From assembly GCF_016695175.1 (NCBI RefSeq), contig NZ_CP068023.1, positions 484,501-548,500 on the forward strand: DNA of 64,000 nt. Direction: 5' to 3'. The translations under genes and the position numbers were made by a program. This DNA comes from Pseudoalteromonas sp. GCY. GTDB taxonomy: Bacteria > Pseudomonadota > Gammaproteobacteria > Enterobacterales > Alteromonadaceae. This document shows, one piece after another, positions 22,701 through 29,534 of this stretch. Every line of letters starts with the position of its first letter. The first letter of the stretch is position 1. Below the pieces are notes generated by a model, which saw nothing but the letters and a program-made list of their open reading frames with translations, was not told the DNA's origin and did not search any database.

Positions 22701-25700
22701 AGCGGTCCATGTCACGATAGATCAAAATGTGCGAGTGAGAGACTACCTGCAAGCGGTGAAGTCGCAGCTTACGGCATTGGCGCAGCACCCGCATACACCA
22801 CTGACACAAGTTCATCAGTGGTCCGGTATTGAGAATGAAAGGTCACTGTTTGACTGTTTGTATGTTTTTGAAAATTATCCGCAAGATCCGTTGCAAAATA
22901 GTGCAGCGTTGCCATTTATCGCAACAACCTTAAGCGAAGTTGACGAAACGCACTATCCATTGACCTTTGTGGTAGGCGTAGGGGCGGGTTTATCGCTCAC
23001 GCTGAGCTATCAGCAGCAATGCTTTGATGAAGTGTTTGTCGAGCAAAGCCTAGCGGCGATGCAACAGCTGATGTTAGCTGCGACACAACAGCCTGAGCAA
23101 ACACTCGGAAAATTGTCTTGGCAGCCTCAACACGCGTCGTACAGCAAGGCATTGCCACTCCCTACTTTTGCACTGACGCAAGCGGCGCAATATAAAACGC
23201 CAAATTTACCTATTCAGCAATTATTTACACAAGTTGCAGCTGAGTTTCCTGAGCATATTGCTATTCGTGAATATAGTACCGCCTCTGGGGAGGCACGCTG
23301 TTATCACTATTCACAGCTGGATAAAGACGCCAATCAGCTCGCGCATTACCTCGCTTCACGACTAGAGCCGAGTACAGCCCCCGTAATTATTGCTCTGTGT
23401 TTAGAGGCGAATTACCAGCTTATTGTGGCTATGCTTGCGGTGCTCAAATTGGGCGCGGCTTATCTACCAATTGCACCATCACTACCCGAGTCTCGACGTC
23501 GTTTGCTGTTGCAAAATGCCAATGCAGCCATGCTGGTTACTAAAACAGAATATTGGCAGGGTAGCTCACAGCAGGTGGTGCCTCAAGTCGATTTAGATAG
23601 TATTAAGGGCGCTTTGGCCGAGCAGCCTAGTCGTTGCTTTACTGCGCCATGCCAGATCGACGACCTCTGTTATGTGATTTATACCTCGGGCACCACGGGC
23701 ATGCCAAAAGGGGTGATGGTGGAGCATGTCAGTGTCGTTAATTATGTGCAGGCATTAGCCTCGCAATATGCTATTACGCCAAGCGACAATTACCTGCAAT
23801 TTGCTAGCATGAGCTTTGATGTGTTTGCTGAAGAAGTCTTTTGTACTTTACTTCGTGGCGCAACCTTGGTGATGGCGCCGACGGACGACATGCTAGATCC
23901 CAATAAACTGGCGCAATTAAGCCAAGATGCCGAGCTGACACTGATGAGTTTGCCAACGGCGTATTGGCATCAACTTGCAGCGACTTCAGTCACCTTGCCA
24001 AGCTCGCTGAGGATCATCACCATAGGTGGCGAGCAAATGCAGATAGCCGCGCTCACCGATTGGCAGCAGCGCTATGGCAGTCGTATTCGAATTATTAACG
24101 CCTATGGCCCGACTGAAGCAACCATTTCTGCAACCCTTAATGATGTTACGCACTTCAGCGGTGCACGCGTGCCAATCGGTCAGCCTGTCGCGGGTTTGTC
24201 TTTATATTTACTTGATGAACAGCTTCGAGCGGTGGCCACCGGTGTGGAAGGCGATTTATACATTGCGGGTATTGGCCTTGCCAGAGGTTACCTCAATGAC
24301 GAAGAAAAGACGCAGCAGGCCTTTATCATTGAGCCCAGTAGCGGCCAGCGACTTTATAAAACCGGCGATCGCGCTTGCTGCTTAGCCTCAAATGAATTGC
24401 TGTATGTAGGCCGTGATGATGACCAAGTTAAAGTGCGCGGTTACCGCATCGAATTGGGTGAGATTGAGCGGCAACTTCAGCTGCTAGACGAAGTTGCTGC
24501 GTGTGCTGTGGTGGTGCGTGAAGATAGCAGTAACAACGCGCAATTGGTGGCATTTGTGCAGCCAACGCAGCATACGGAAGTGAATGATGCTGCTCTGCGA
24601 GCGCAATTACGCGCAGGACTACCCACTTACATGGTCCCCGAGTTGTTTCAATCAGTTAGCCAACTTCCGCTGACAACGAACGGCAAAGTCGATCGCAAAC
24701 AGCTCATTGCGCTGGCCGGCTCATACACTCCGCCTCAATCCCAGCGGCAAGAGGCTAAGCAGGAAAGGTTCACACCACTACAAACTCAATTAGCGCAGCA
24801 GTTTGCCCGTCGTTTGCAGTTGGATGGAGTGTGCCTTGACGATAACTTCTTTAATTTAGGTGGTCATTCGCTATTAGCGATGCGTTTAGTGGGTGATATT
24901 AATCAGCACCTACAGCTCAATTTGCCGCTGTCGGCACTTTTTGAGCATCCGACTGTGCGTGGGCTCGGTCAGTATGTTCAAGCATTGAGAGATGGTCTTG
25001 GCGAACGCGATGGCGAACCTCAATCGCTTGAAACCTTAGTGTGTTTGCAAGAGGGCGAGCTTGGTTTTACACCTGTGGTATTGATTGCGGGAGCGGGAGG
25101 TTGGCTAATGGCATTTCATGCTTTAGTGAATGGGCTTGATCGCCGTATACCCGTTTATGGCTTGCAGCCAGAGGCGCTTGCCGAGGAACCTGAGACGCTA
25201 ACCTCAATTGGGCGCACCGCAGAGTATTATTTGAGTGTATTAGCAGACGCTGAACTTGGTGAACAAGTGCATTTGGTTGGACATTCTTTTGGTAGCTTTA
25301 TTGCCTATCAACTTGCCACTTTACTTGAGCAACAAGGTCGAATTGGCTGTTCGGTAACTGTGATTGATACGCCTGTACCGAGCAGCCCAGCGCTTAATCT
25401 GGATGAAGCGCAAATCGCACAAATGATGCTGGATAATCTGGTGGCGTTTTTTCGCCTTAGTATCTCTTGTGCTGAAATCAGTGCCTATAAGCAAGGTGAT
25501 GCTTCAGCACGCATTGCCTATCTCAATCGTTGGATACACCAAGCTGGATTTAATTTTAGTGATGCGCATCTACGCCACTTTCAACAAGTTTTTAGTGCCC
25601 AACTGCGAGCAAATATTGAGATGCCGTCTATGCTTAGCGACACCCCTATCTGCGTTGTAAAAACGCAGCAAACGCAAGAATTTGAAGACCGTCCTGTGAA

Positions 25701-25836
25701 TAAAGACATGGGATGGCAACCATTTAGTCACTCTCTCTCTTGTTATGAAGTCAAAGGAGATCATTTGTCCTGCCTGCAAGCCGAGCAAGTAGGGCAGTTG
25801 GTTAACATAATTGAGCGCAACTATGTGTTGCACTAG
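13777..25836 (+). CDS. NRPS, three modules C-A-PCP / C-A-PCP-E / C-A-PCP-TE
   Basis: This 4019-residue terminal synthetase starts with a second TubC_N-like docking domain. Module 1 has the exact threonine code DFWNIGMVH(K) and carrier serine 1095. Module 2 reads DAWILGNVV(K), close to the leucine code DAWFLGNVVK. Its carrier has the GGDS form (Ser2165) typical before an epimerization domain, and an E domain follows (about 2190-2640, HHLLVDGVSW). Module 3 opens with a C domain of the type seen after E domains, and its A domain reads DVESTGAIS(K), which I cannot assign; carrier serine 3698. The type I thioesterase occupies the last 270 residues with GHSFGS at Ser3837 and should release or cyclize the product. 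The second C domain has HHIASDARS in place of HHxxxDGxS. GTG 13777 sits 8 bases after GAGGAG and overlaps the previous stop; ATG 13780 is the alternative start. Confidence 0.96.
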   Translation: MMNEQQRQIEALIAEALAAGVTLYEKNGGLAFKQTAGFPPQLKQQVVEYKSEIIAYFQQQSRDVAKSSSKIVAQPSAGKTLPLSFAQEGLWFIEQLQGSKQYYMPAEFLLRGELNIQAMRSAVQDVVQRHEILRARFVKNEQDGQPQLQITDDVSAPFVWLDASVVPEETRQAYITSHLEAHQNKPFDLAHDCLLRVLVVSDGDEHHLAFNMHHIVSDGASMVLLAQEIEAGYCKHIGAPYSPLAAINVQYSDFSQWQRAQLTPERIEAPLAQLKQQFSELAPLQSLPCDFVRPAVQSLTGKVYRQALDASLFAAISTQAKSLQLTPFMWLLNTFMLFIARLTQSQQVVVGTPELGRHHPELTPLIGLFVNTLVMHAKLDSDMPFSQWLQQQKALNLAAFEYRDIPFDKVVEAVGAPRDLSHHPLVQILFTLETRDERAFTLPGLSVQEVQKPQADSIAVKCDLELNAVIDEQTLYLHWKFDSHLYTEETIKHWADCFHTLLQACVTAPHTTVGELALLSQKQQQALITGAQCQGAIWPKQDTITSLFTRYAEHFATRTAVQDSTTVLSYRDLNDRVNALAVMLLQKGVTPRTMLVVSVSRSIEMIVTLLAVLRVGAAYVPVDPDYPQERIEYILGDVQSPFLLCDNATQVLFSQLSYQLINVSQAEHQVSREALKQLDAIQVEPQDLAYMIYTSGTTGRPKGVQIEHRHVVRLLHVEPSLFDFNEQDVWTLFHSFCFDFSVWEMYGALLFGARLVVVDKATAQDTQAFAQLLVDARVTVLNQTPSAFYALQTTLLDDSHLASQCAVRYVIFGGEALQPSKLQPWAQHLPNCQLINMYGITETTVHVTFKALEPADLTLGTSNIGRAIPTTSCYVLDDKQRLLPQGAVGELYVGGEGVCRGYWQRDELNATRFIQNPFSEASEQRLYRSGDLVRLMASGELSYVGRIDDQVKVRGYRIELGEIENQLRHHPEVAEVTVLLNRQDSENVWICAFVVLHKQVEFDDITLVMQQFLKQNLPDHMLPAKVQAVAAMPLTSNGKVDKKALLQQLDTSVNENTYEAPIGELETQLASYFAEILQRESVGRYDDFFRLGGHSLLAAKLANHIRKTLHIELPLQAIFTHPTVQGLAAALEKQDAQLSTIAVVDKTNGVVLSFAQQRLWTLDQMQQGSQQYQIQALLAFSGELDLSAFEQSWQKVLSRHQVLYSAITNTNDGPKQYLVALPEHFVTLIDVSTQSPLWQNLLWQRAIRDDQAQGFDLSKALMIRATLVRFSSDYHRLIVNMHHIASDARSIEVLMRELTQFYSHYAQGCELAHDLIAPPEVQYADYAHWHRAQCQGAQQSADMAFWSAYLDDAPPLHQLPLDTPRGQAVNISAQAFNEQLSAETWQRLQQHCQRLAITPFIWLHSAYAVVLAKFSQVDDIVIGAPFSGRHHPQVEQLIGFFVNALPIRVKFDWQQGFSQLLDIQREQIEQVHQHQSLPFERLIDHLGVSRELSHQSVFQLSFAFNPEPQHTPEFEGLSTEVLASENARAKFDIELSATVNGQGLRLHWLYNSGLFERETVASIAECFNAVIVQLLTQPDCPLADIKLCKELPLENHAISGKSAPEHFELSVLEQIERNLAVPTQAKQIAVIDTNSNQTLSYGELNERARALAALLLSEGLQPEQPVLVAMPGSADLIVAMLAVLKAGGCYVPVDPHYPQARVNYIAKDSSATLVLTKCAFAACFEVAKLDDNHLEAEYRSPHVICIDDAKVQARLVAIPLPQQFPKVKAEQLAYVIYTSGTTGNPKGVMIAHQGLANLCGWHRRAFAVDNHSVASQTANPAFDAATWEIWPYLCAGASLVCVTKAVLQSPAELTACFNTYQVTHSFIATPIAQTLLTETLFNPQSLRYLLVGGDKLGALQAKEYGFTLVNNYGPTEASVVATSGVVEFDDKVPDIGLPVDNSQLFILDPQLRAVPPGMIGELYVTGAGLARGYLHQPQLSAERFIELQVSPSHTVRAYKTGDLVRLLSSGRIAYMGRNDGQVKLRGYRIELAEIEQQIGLLSSVQECAVQITTSASGQPQLQAFVVATTEPQVLQAQLKERLPSYMVPEHFVMLARLPLTPHGKVDHRALATLGKTQQTITVTEQSAVIPKANSIVAQLLAIYRQVLNTPSMTAEDDYFALGGDSILSIQIASKAKALKLPVSATDVFTYPSVSALAARLAQQDIHLPMGKERLKLSGPLDKLPIQHWFFGQQFAKPSHWDQSVLVSVGKSVTPAQLMQMIEYLIAQHDALRLVVADENTLFVRDGIDIQKVFTAHTLERDAWQAELSEFSEQVQQGFAFTGTPLFKAVLFVTPDSEANNRLLFSAHHLLVDGVSWRVLLEDVSQLLQQQINNVPLELPAASANLAELADFYRELATNERDLRKWQKVAAQAESSHLLSLKDTSATPTIAKVRHTLSATHTRALLGSANTSYGTTAQALLLSALAWCAQKRGAGSEVIMLEGHGRELLTEALDSSRTVGWLTALYPMLLFSNGSRLHDVICSIKAELERSAKVASSYGAARYLHPEPNVRSSLEIDTRGLLFFNYLGQLDTVIEQQGLLGDARESTGTLVAESNLNYFGAQLTAAVVDGQLALTLEFDSQRLAPEEAERLSKEILESLIQVIEHCQSQPQRHYTVSDFTLLSGISERQLQRILGQVEGKVEDIYPLTGLQQGMWFHSQTVHKAHAQNTQPYVEQTSLLLQGSIDIEALSYAWQQLIKQHSILRSAFIDVAGEPLQVVCKHADVLLTLLQSDAIAEEQSHMVKLQAEVELAEPLRLSLAPCMRLCLIAFEDGNVGVVWTYHHLIMDGWSLPVLFAELLAFYQARCQGELRPIVVDNFRDHIEYLHTHVDRDEAFWRESLGGVTAPTLLSEKVLHTENKAAGVKELSVTLPQSLQDAVTRFTSEQGLTVNQFIQGLWAYWVASCCNEPYALFGQTIAGRPTDLSRMAQRVGLYINTQAVHVTIDQNVRVRDYLQAVKSQLTALAQHPHTPLTQVHQWSGIENERSLFDCLYVFENYPQDPLQNSAALPFIATTLSEVDETHYPLTFVVGVGAGLSLTLSYQQQCFDEVFVEQSLAAMQQLMLAATQQPEQTLGKLSWQPQHASYSKALPLPTFALTQAAQYKTPNLPIQQLFTQVAAEFPEHIAIREYSTASGEARCYHYSQLDKDANQLAHYLASRLEPSTAPVIIALCLEANYQLIVAMLAVLKLGAAYLPIAPSLPESRRRLLLQNANAAMLVTKTEYWQGSSQQVVPQVDLDSIKGALAEQPSRCFTAPCQIDDLCYVIYTSGTTGMPKGVMVEHVSVVNYVQALASQYAITPSDNYLQFASMSFDVFAEEVFCTLLRGATLVMAPTDDMLDPNKLAQLSQDAELTLMSLPTAYWHQLAATSVTLPSSLRIITIGGEQMQIAALTDWQQRYGSRIRIINAYGPTEATISATLNDVTHFSGARVPIGQPVAGLSLYLLDEQLRAVATGVEGDLYIAGIGLARGYLNDEEKTQQAFIIEPSSGQRLYKTGDRACCLASNELLYVGRDDDQVKVRGYRIELGEIERQLQLLDEVAACAVVVREDSSNNAQLVAFVQPTQHTEVNDAALRAQLRAGLPTYMVPELFQSVSQLPLTTNGKVDRKQLIALAGSYTPPQSQRQEAKQERFTPLQTQLAQQFARRLQLDGVCLDDNFFNLGGHSLLAMRLVGDINQHLQLNLPLSALFEHPTVRGLGQYVQALRDGLGERDGEPQSLETLVCLQEGELGFTPVVLIAGAGGWLMAFHALVNGLDRRIPVYGLQPEALAEEPETLTSIGRTAEYYLSVLADAELGEQVHLVGHSFGSFIAYQLATLLEQQGRIGCSVTVIDTPVPSSPALNLDEAQIAQMMLDNLVAFFRLSISCAEISAYKQGDASARIAYLNRWIHQAGFNFSDAHLRHFQQVFSAQLRANIEMPSMLSDTPICVVKTQQTQEFEDRPVNKDMGWQPFSHSLSCYEVKGDHLSCLQAEQVGQLVNIIERNYVLH

Positions 25837-25868
25837 CAAAAGTACTTACTTTTAAGGATGGGAAAACA

Positions 25869-26837
25869 ATGGATCACGCACTTTCTTTGGAATTGGATCC
25901 GACAACGATTGCAGCAGACTCTCGGATACATGACTTATCTGAGGTTAAACAAAGCGGCATGGCATGGGTGAAAAACCACGTTCAAGAGGTGAATAACTGG
26001 GTTGAGCGAGATGGTTTTGCATTGCTGCGTGGCTTAAATATTGTAAGCACGAATCAGTTTAGCGCCATACTTGAGACCTTGTTTGGTGAGCGTTTAAGCC
26101 AGTATGTTTATCGCTCTTCGCCACGAACGGCATTGAACAACAATATTTACACCACCACGGAATATCATGCCGATCAAGTGATCCTACAGCATAACGAAAA
26201 TGCTTACTCCAATGTTTGGCCGATGCGAATGGGCTTTTTTTGTGTGATCCCAGCAACCACCGGTGGGTGCACACCACTTGCCGACAGTCGTGAAGTATAT
26301 CGTCGTATTCCCAGTGAATTAAGAGACAAGTTTGAGCGTTTAGGTGTGCAGTACGTGCGTAACTACGGTGATATCGACCTACCTTGGCAAGAGGTTTTTC
26401 AGACTGAGAGTAAAGCCGAGGTTGAGGAATATTGCCGACAAAATGAAATCGAATTTACTTGGCTTGATGATAAAAGGCTACAAACCAAGCAATGGCGTCC
26501 GGCGGTCATGCGTCATCCAAAAAGTGGCGAAAAGGTATGGTTCAATCAAGCTCACTTGTTCCACTGCTCGAGCTTAGATAATCAACTCAGTGCACAAATG
26601 CGTGACAGTATCGGCAGCGAATTTTTACCTCGCAACGCCTTTTTTGGTGATGGTAGTGAAATAAGTGATCAAGACATCAAGCTTATCAATCAGGTTTATC
26701 AAGACCTCACTTTCGCCTACCCGTGGCAAAGAAACGATATTTTGCTGCTGGATAATATGCTGTTTACTCATGGCAGAGAGGCCTATACAGGCACTCGTAA
26801 AGTACTAGTTGGCATGGCAAATATCGCGTCAGCATAA
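25869..26837 (+). CDS. SyrP/TauD-like Fe(II)/2-oxoglutarate dioxygenase, likely tailoring hydroxylase
   Basis: The 322-residue protein belongs to the TauD superfamily. Visible iron ligands are His108 and Glu110 (QHNENAY) and a distal His301 (FTHGRE), with Arg310 placed to bind 2-oxoglutarate. The HxE facial triad and the length fit the SyrP group, members of which beta-hydroxylate carrier-bound aspartate in lipopeptide and siderophore pathways. It starts 32 bases after the thioesterase-containing synthetase with AAGGA upstream, so it is almost certainly co-transcribed. Because the synthetase carries one Asp and two Asn-like modules, beta-hydroxylation of one of those residues is the simplest inference. 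Leu or Thr modification cannot be excluded from sequence alone. Confidence 0.88.
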   Translation: MDHALSLELDPTTIAADSRIHDLSEVKQSGMAWVKNHVQEVNNWVERDGFALLRGLNIVSTNQFSAILETLFGERLSQYVYRSSPRTALNNNIYTTTEYHADQVILQHNENAYSNVWPMRMGFFCVIPATTGGCTPLADSREVYRRIPSELRDKFERLGVQYVRNYGDIDLPWQEVFQTESKAEVEEYCRQNEIEFTWLDDKRLQTKQWRPAVMRHPKSGEKVWFNQAHLFHCSSLDNQLSAQMRDSIGSEFLPRNAFFGDGSEISDQDIKLINQVYQDLTFAYPWQRNDILLLDNMLFTHGREAYTGTRKVLVGMANIASA

Positions 26838-26918
26838 CTAGTTGATACTCATTCCGATGAAAGTCGGGCAACAACATTTGTTAGTGGTTACGTGGTTGGC
26901 AATGTAAGGAATGAAAAA

Positions 26919-28295
26919 ATGAAATGGCTAATACAACTACGGCTAAGGATGATGATGTTATTTTGCATCACCTTAGCATTGGCTTCTTGTTTGCAGAAAA
27001 AGAGCGTCGCTGATAATCACACGATTATGCCTAATCAATTAGAAATGATAGAGGCGGTGGTGAAGGAATATTGCGATGCCAACCTATTCTTTGGCACGGT
27101 TTATATCACCTCGGTTGATAAGGTGGTGTACCAGTCCAACTGCGGACCACAGAACATGCAATATGATGTTGATAACAGCGTTAAGTCCAAGTATCGCATT
27201 GGCTCCAATACCAAAGCGTTTTCGGCCGCTATTTTAATGAAGATGTTAGATGGTAAGGACTTGCGACAGGAAACCATCGGCGATCACTTGCCTTGGTATC
27301 CAGATAACCAATGTGCAGATGTTTCGCTGCATCACTTGCTTACCATGTCGTCAGGGATCAATAACTACAGCGACAACGAAGCCGTGTACGATAACTACGG
27401 TTGGCGGCCTTATTTATATAATTCGAGTCTAGATCTTAATGGTCCGGAAGATTTTAGTAATCGTTTTTGTACTTGTGGTGCCGAAGCGGGGCAAAGTGGC
27501 ACACCGTCATTTACGCCCGGCAGCAAGTATGAATACAGCAACTGTAACTATTATCTTATCGGTAATATCATCGAGCAGTTAGCGGCTGGCAAACAAGGCA
27601 ATATTGGTCGTGAGCATTGGTTTGCCAATATCGTTCAAGAGCAAATTCTAAACCCGCTTAGCATGACGGACAGCGGCTCTTACAGTGCGATTGGTGTCTA
27701 TTCAAATATGACCACAGGTTATATCTATAATCAAAACCAATACTTATCGCTTGCTAATGGCCGTCCTCCTGCCACTGGAGGCCCCGCGCCTTACGAAGAT
27801 ATTTTAGTGAATCCATATAGCAACCCTTTGGTGCTGTATTCAGCTGGAGATTTGTATTCCACAGTGGAAGACATGCATAAGTGGGATCAAGGCTTGTATG
27901 GCACTCAAATCTTAAACGATACCCAGAAGCTAGCGGCCTTTGCTCCCTACTCCAACACCGGTAGCAGCGACGAGTGTGAATACTATGGCTATGGCTGGTT
28001 TGTGACTTATGTCGACCCAAACCAGTACGGCAAAGTGGCAAATTGCCCCGAAAACCCAGCCGATGCAAATCTCAGAATGTATGAAAAATTCTTACAGTAC
28101 TCTGGTAGTTACCCCTATTCATGGGTGACCAGTTTTACTCGTTTACTGGAACGAAACCAAAGCATCATGGTGTTTAGCAACTATGTGAAAGAGGGGATTG
28201 AGTCAGATTGTATCGCCAAGGAGATCCGCAACATTATCTTCTATAGTGATAAACACCGTACCGAGCAATGCCAGCAAGATTTGAATCAGGCATAA
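26919..28295 (+). CDS. lipoprotein serine hydrolase, beta-lactamase/DD-peptidase family
   Basis: This 458-residue protein has a hydrophobic leader ending in a lipobox (LASC, Cys24), so it is predicted to be anchored in the periplasm. The catalytic SxxK is Ser96-Asn-Thr-Lys99 and the second motif is Tyr206-Ser-Asn208, both as in class C beta-lactamases and D-aminopeptidases. I chose ATG 26919 over GTG 26892 because AAGGA lies just before it and the signal peptide then begins correctly. It follows the dioxygenase by 81 bases in the same direction, implying a link to the peptide pathway. It could trim a prodrug, resemble a self-resistance enzyme, or act on peptidoglycan. Unlike ClbP of the colibactin pathway it shows no C-terminal membrane helices. 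Substrate unknown. Confidence 0.82.
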   Translation: MKWLIQLRLRMMMLFCITLALASCLQKKSVADNHTIMPNQLEMIEAVVKEYCDANLFFGTVYITSVDKVVYQSNCGPQNMQYDVDNSVKSKYRIGSNTKAFSAAILMKMLDGKDLRQETIGDHLPWYPDNQCADVSLHHLLTMSSGINNYSDNEAVYDNYGWRPYLYNSSLDLNGPEDFSNRFCTCGAEAGQSGTPSFTPGSKYEYSNCNYYLIGNIIEQLAAGKQGNIGREHWFANIVQEQILNPLSMTDSGSYSAIGVYSNMTTGYIYNQNQYLSLANGRPPATGGPAPYEDILVNPYSNPLVLYSAGDLYSTVEDMHKWDQGLYGTQILNDTQKLAAFAPYSNTGSSDECEYYGYGWFVTYVDPNQYGKVANCPENPADANLRMYEKFLQYSGSYPYSWVTSFTRLLERNQSIMVFSNYVKEGIESDCIAKEIRNIIFYSDKHRTEQCQQDLNQA

Positions 28296-28311
28296 CGCGG
28301 TAAGGAAAAAC

Positions 28312-28331
28312 ACCGAGCTTTCGCGCTCGGT
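28312..28331 (+). terminator. hairpin after the serine hydrolase gene
   Basis: A perfect 7-bp stem (ACCGAGC / GCTCGGT) with a 6-base loop lies 16 bases after the stop codon. No T-tract follows, so it may be a weak terminator or an mRNA-stabilizing hairpin. The remaining bases up to 28561 hold no gene I can support. Confidence 0.4.
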
Positions 28332-28561
28332 TAAACAAATTAATAGAACGCCTGCAGTAGGTGGCAACGTTTCGCTCAGTTGTATTTGTGACACTGTGCA
28401 AATCCTTGGTTGTTCTTAGGTTTACTTCTTCATCATGGATGAAGGCGGTAAAGCTCAGAGTTAAATAAGTGCAGCTTGTTTGATTTTGGGTACTAGGGCA
28501 AGTGCCAACATGGTGCTTGATGAGTTCGACAACTGTTTAAATAAATCATAGAGGATGAATT

Positions 28562-29122
28562 ATGGCAGTGACAAAAACAGCGAAGGATGACAAGGCGAGC
28601 GACGCTCCAGAACAACAGGAATCACAACTTGTTGCTGATGAAGACAGAGCAGCCGTTGCTCAGCTGATTGTCGACAAATACACAAAATGGTCGTTTGGCT
28701 CTGGGTTTATTCCAGTTCCTGCGGTTGATTTAGTGGCGTTGACAGGGATCCAAATGAAGATGATAGGCGAAGTAGCAAAAGTCTATGGTCAATCATATGG
28801 TGACAACAAGCTGCGTGGCACAGTAAGCGCATTGATCGGCGGCTCTTTTCCACAAACCCTAGGGGGCGCGGGACTAAGCAGCTTTTTGAAGGCGGTTCCT
28901 GTACTTGGCACGTTAAGCGCAATCGCATTTATGCCAGTTGTGTCTGCGGCATCAACACACGCAGTAGGCGCAACTTTTGTTCGACACTTTGAAAATGGCG
29001 GCACGCTGATAGACCTGAATCTAGCAAGTATGAAAGGGGATATCGCAGACATCGCAGCTAAGTATCGTGCAAATAAAGGGAATGCGGACGCAACAGCTAC
29101 AGCGGAAAAAGCCACAGTATAA
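28562..29122 (+). CDS. DUF697-like small membrane-associated protein
   Basis: The 186-residue product has a charged, glutamine-rich N-terminus of about 40 residues. A core follows with the pattern of the DUF697 family: a PxPAVDLVALTGIQMKMI helix, a YGQSYGDNK turn, and a glycine/alanine-rich hydrophobic hairpin near residues 85-140. DUF697 proteins often accompany GTPases and peptide- or stress-related loci, and their biochemical role is unknown. The start has GAGG nine bases upstream. The gene lies between the serine hydrolase and the ABC exporter in the NRPS locus, separated from the former by about 270 bases, so it may have its own promoter. A role in self-protection of the producer is speculative. 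Confidence 0.65.
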   Translation: MAVTKTAKDDKASDAPEQQESQLVADEDRAAVAQLIVDKYTKWSFGSGFIPVPAVDLVALTGIQMKMIGEVAKVYGQSYGDNKLRGTVSALIGGSFPQTLGGAGLSSFLKAVPVLGTLSAIAFMPVVSAASTHAVGATFVRHFENGGTLIDLNLASMKGDIADIAAKYRANKGNADATATAEKATV

Positions 29123-29140
29123 CCGATACTGGCTGACATA

Positions 29141-29163
29141 AACCGGCAGGCAACTGCTGGTTT
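29141..29163 (+). terminator. stem-loop after DUF697-like gene
   Basis: AACCGGCAG and CTGCTGGTT pair around a GCAA loop, followed by TTATTCTTC. Placed 19 bases after the stop codon, it resembles a modest intrinsic terminator. Confidence 0.45.
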
Positions 29164-29202
29164 ATTCTTCGCACCGAATTTATCAACAACTTGGAGAAAA
29201 CT

Positions 29203-29379
29203 ATGCTTATCGCTTTATATTTAGTGTTATGCATTTTAACTGGTTATTGGGGACGAAACACCTTTGCAGGGCCTGTGGGCTTCTTTTTAATTTCGTTGAT
29301 GTTTACGCCGCTTGTTGGCTTGATCATTTTACTAGTTGGGCAAAAGCGCAAGCCCACAGAGGTGAATGACGAAGAATGA
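29203..29379 (+). CDS. small two-helix membrane protein, unknown function
   Basis: This 58-residue protein is nearly all membrane: helix one at about residues 2-17, a short WGRNTFAGP connector, helix two at about 24-46, then a charged tail (QKRKPTEVNDEE). ATG 29203 has GGAG six bases upstream and is preferred over TTG 29191. The GRNTF..GFFLISLMFTPLVG pattern resembles short uncharacterized inner-membrane proteins common in proteobacteria. It lies between the DUF697-like gene and the peptide exporter, all in one direction. I cannot assign a function. Confidence 0.6.
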   Translation: MLIALYLVLCILTGYWGRNTFAGPVGFFLISLMFTPLVGLIILLVGQKRKPTEVNDEE

Positions 29380-29534
29380 GATCTTACATTGCCGGTAAAA
29401 CTGGGCGATTTATAAATATAACTTAATGTTTTAATGCAATATTTATTTAAATCCAACAGGCAGTTTTGATTTTTAGGAACTATGCTAAGTAGCATGCGCG
29501 GGCGGTAGCCCAATAACAATAAAAGATAATAACA

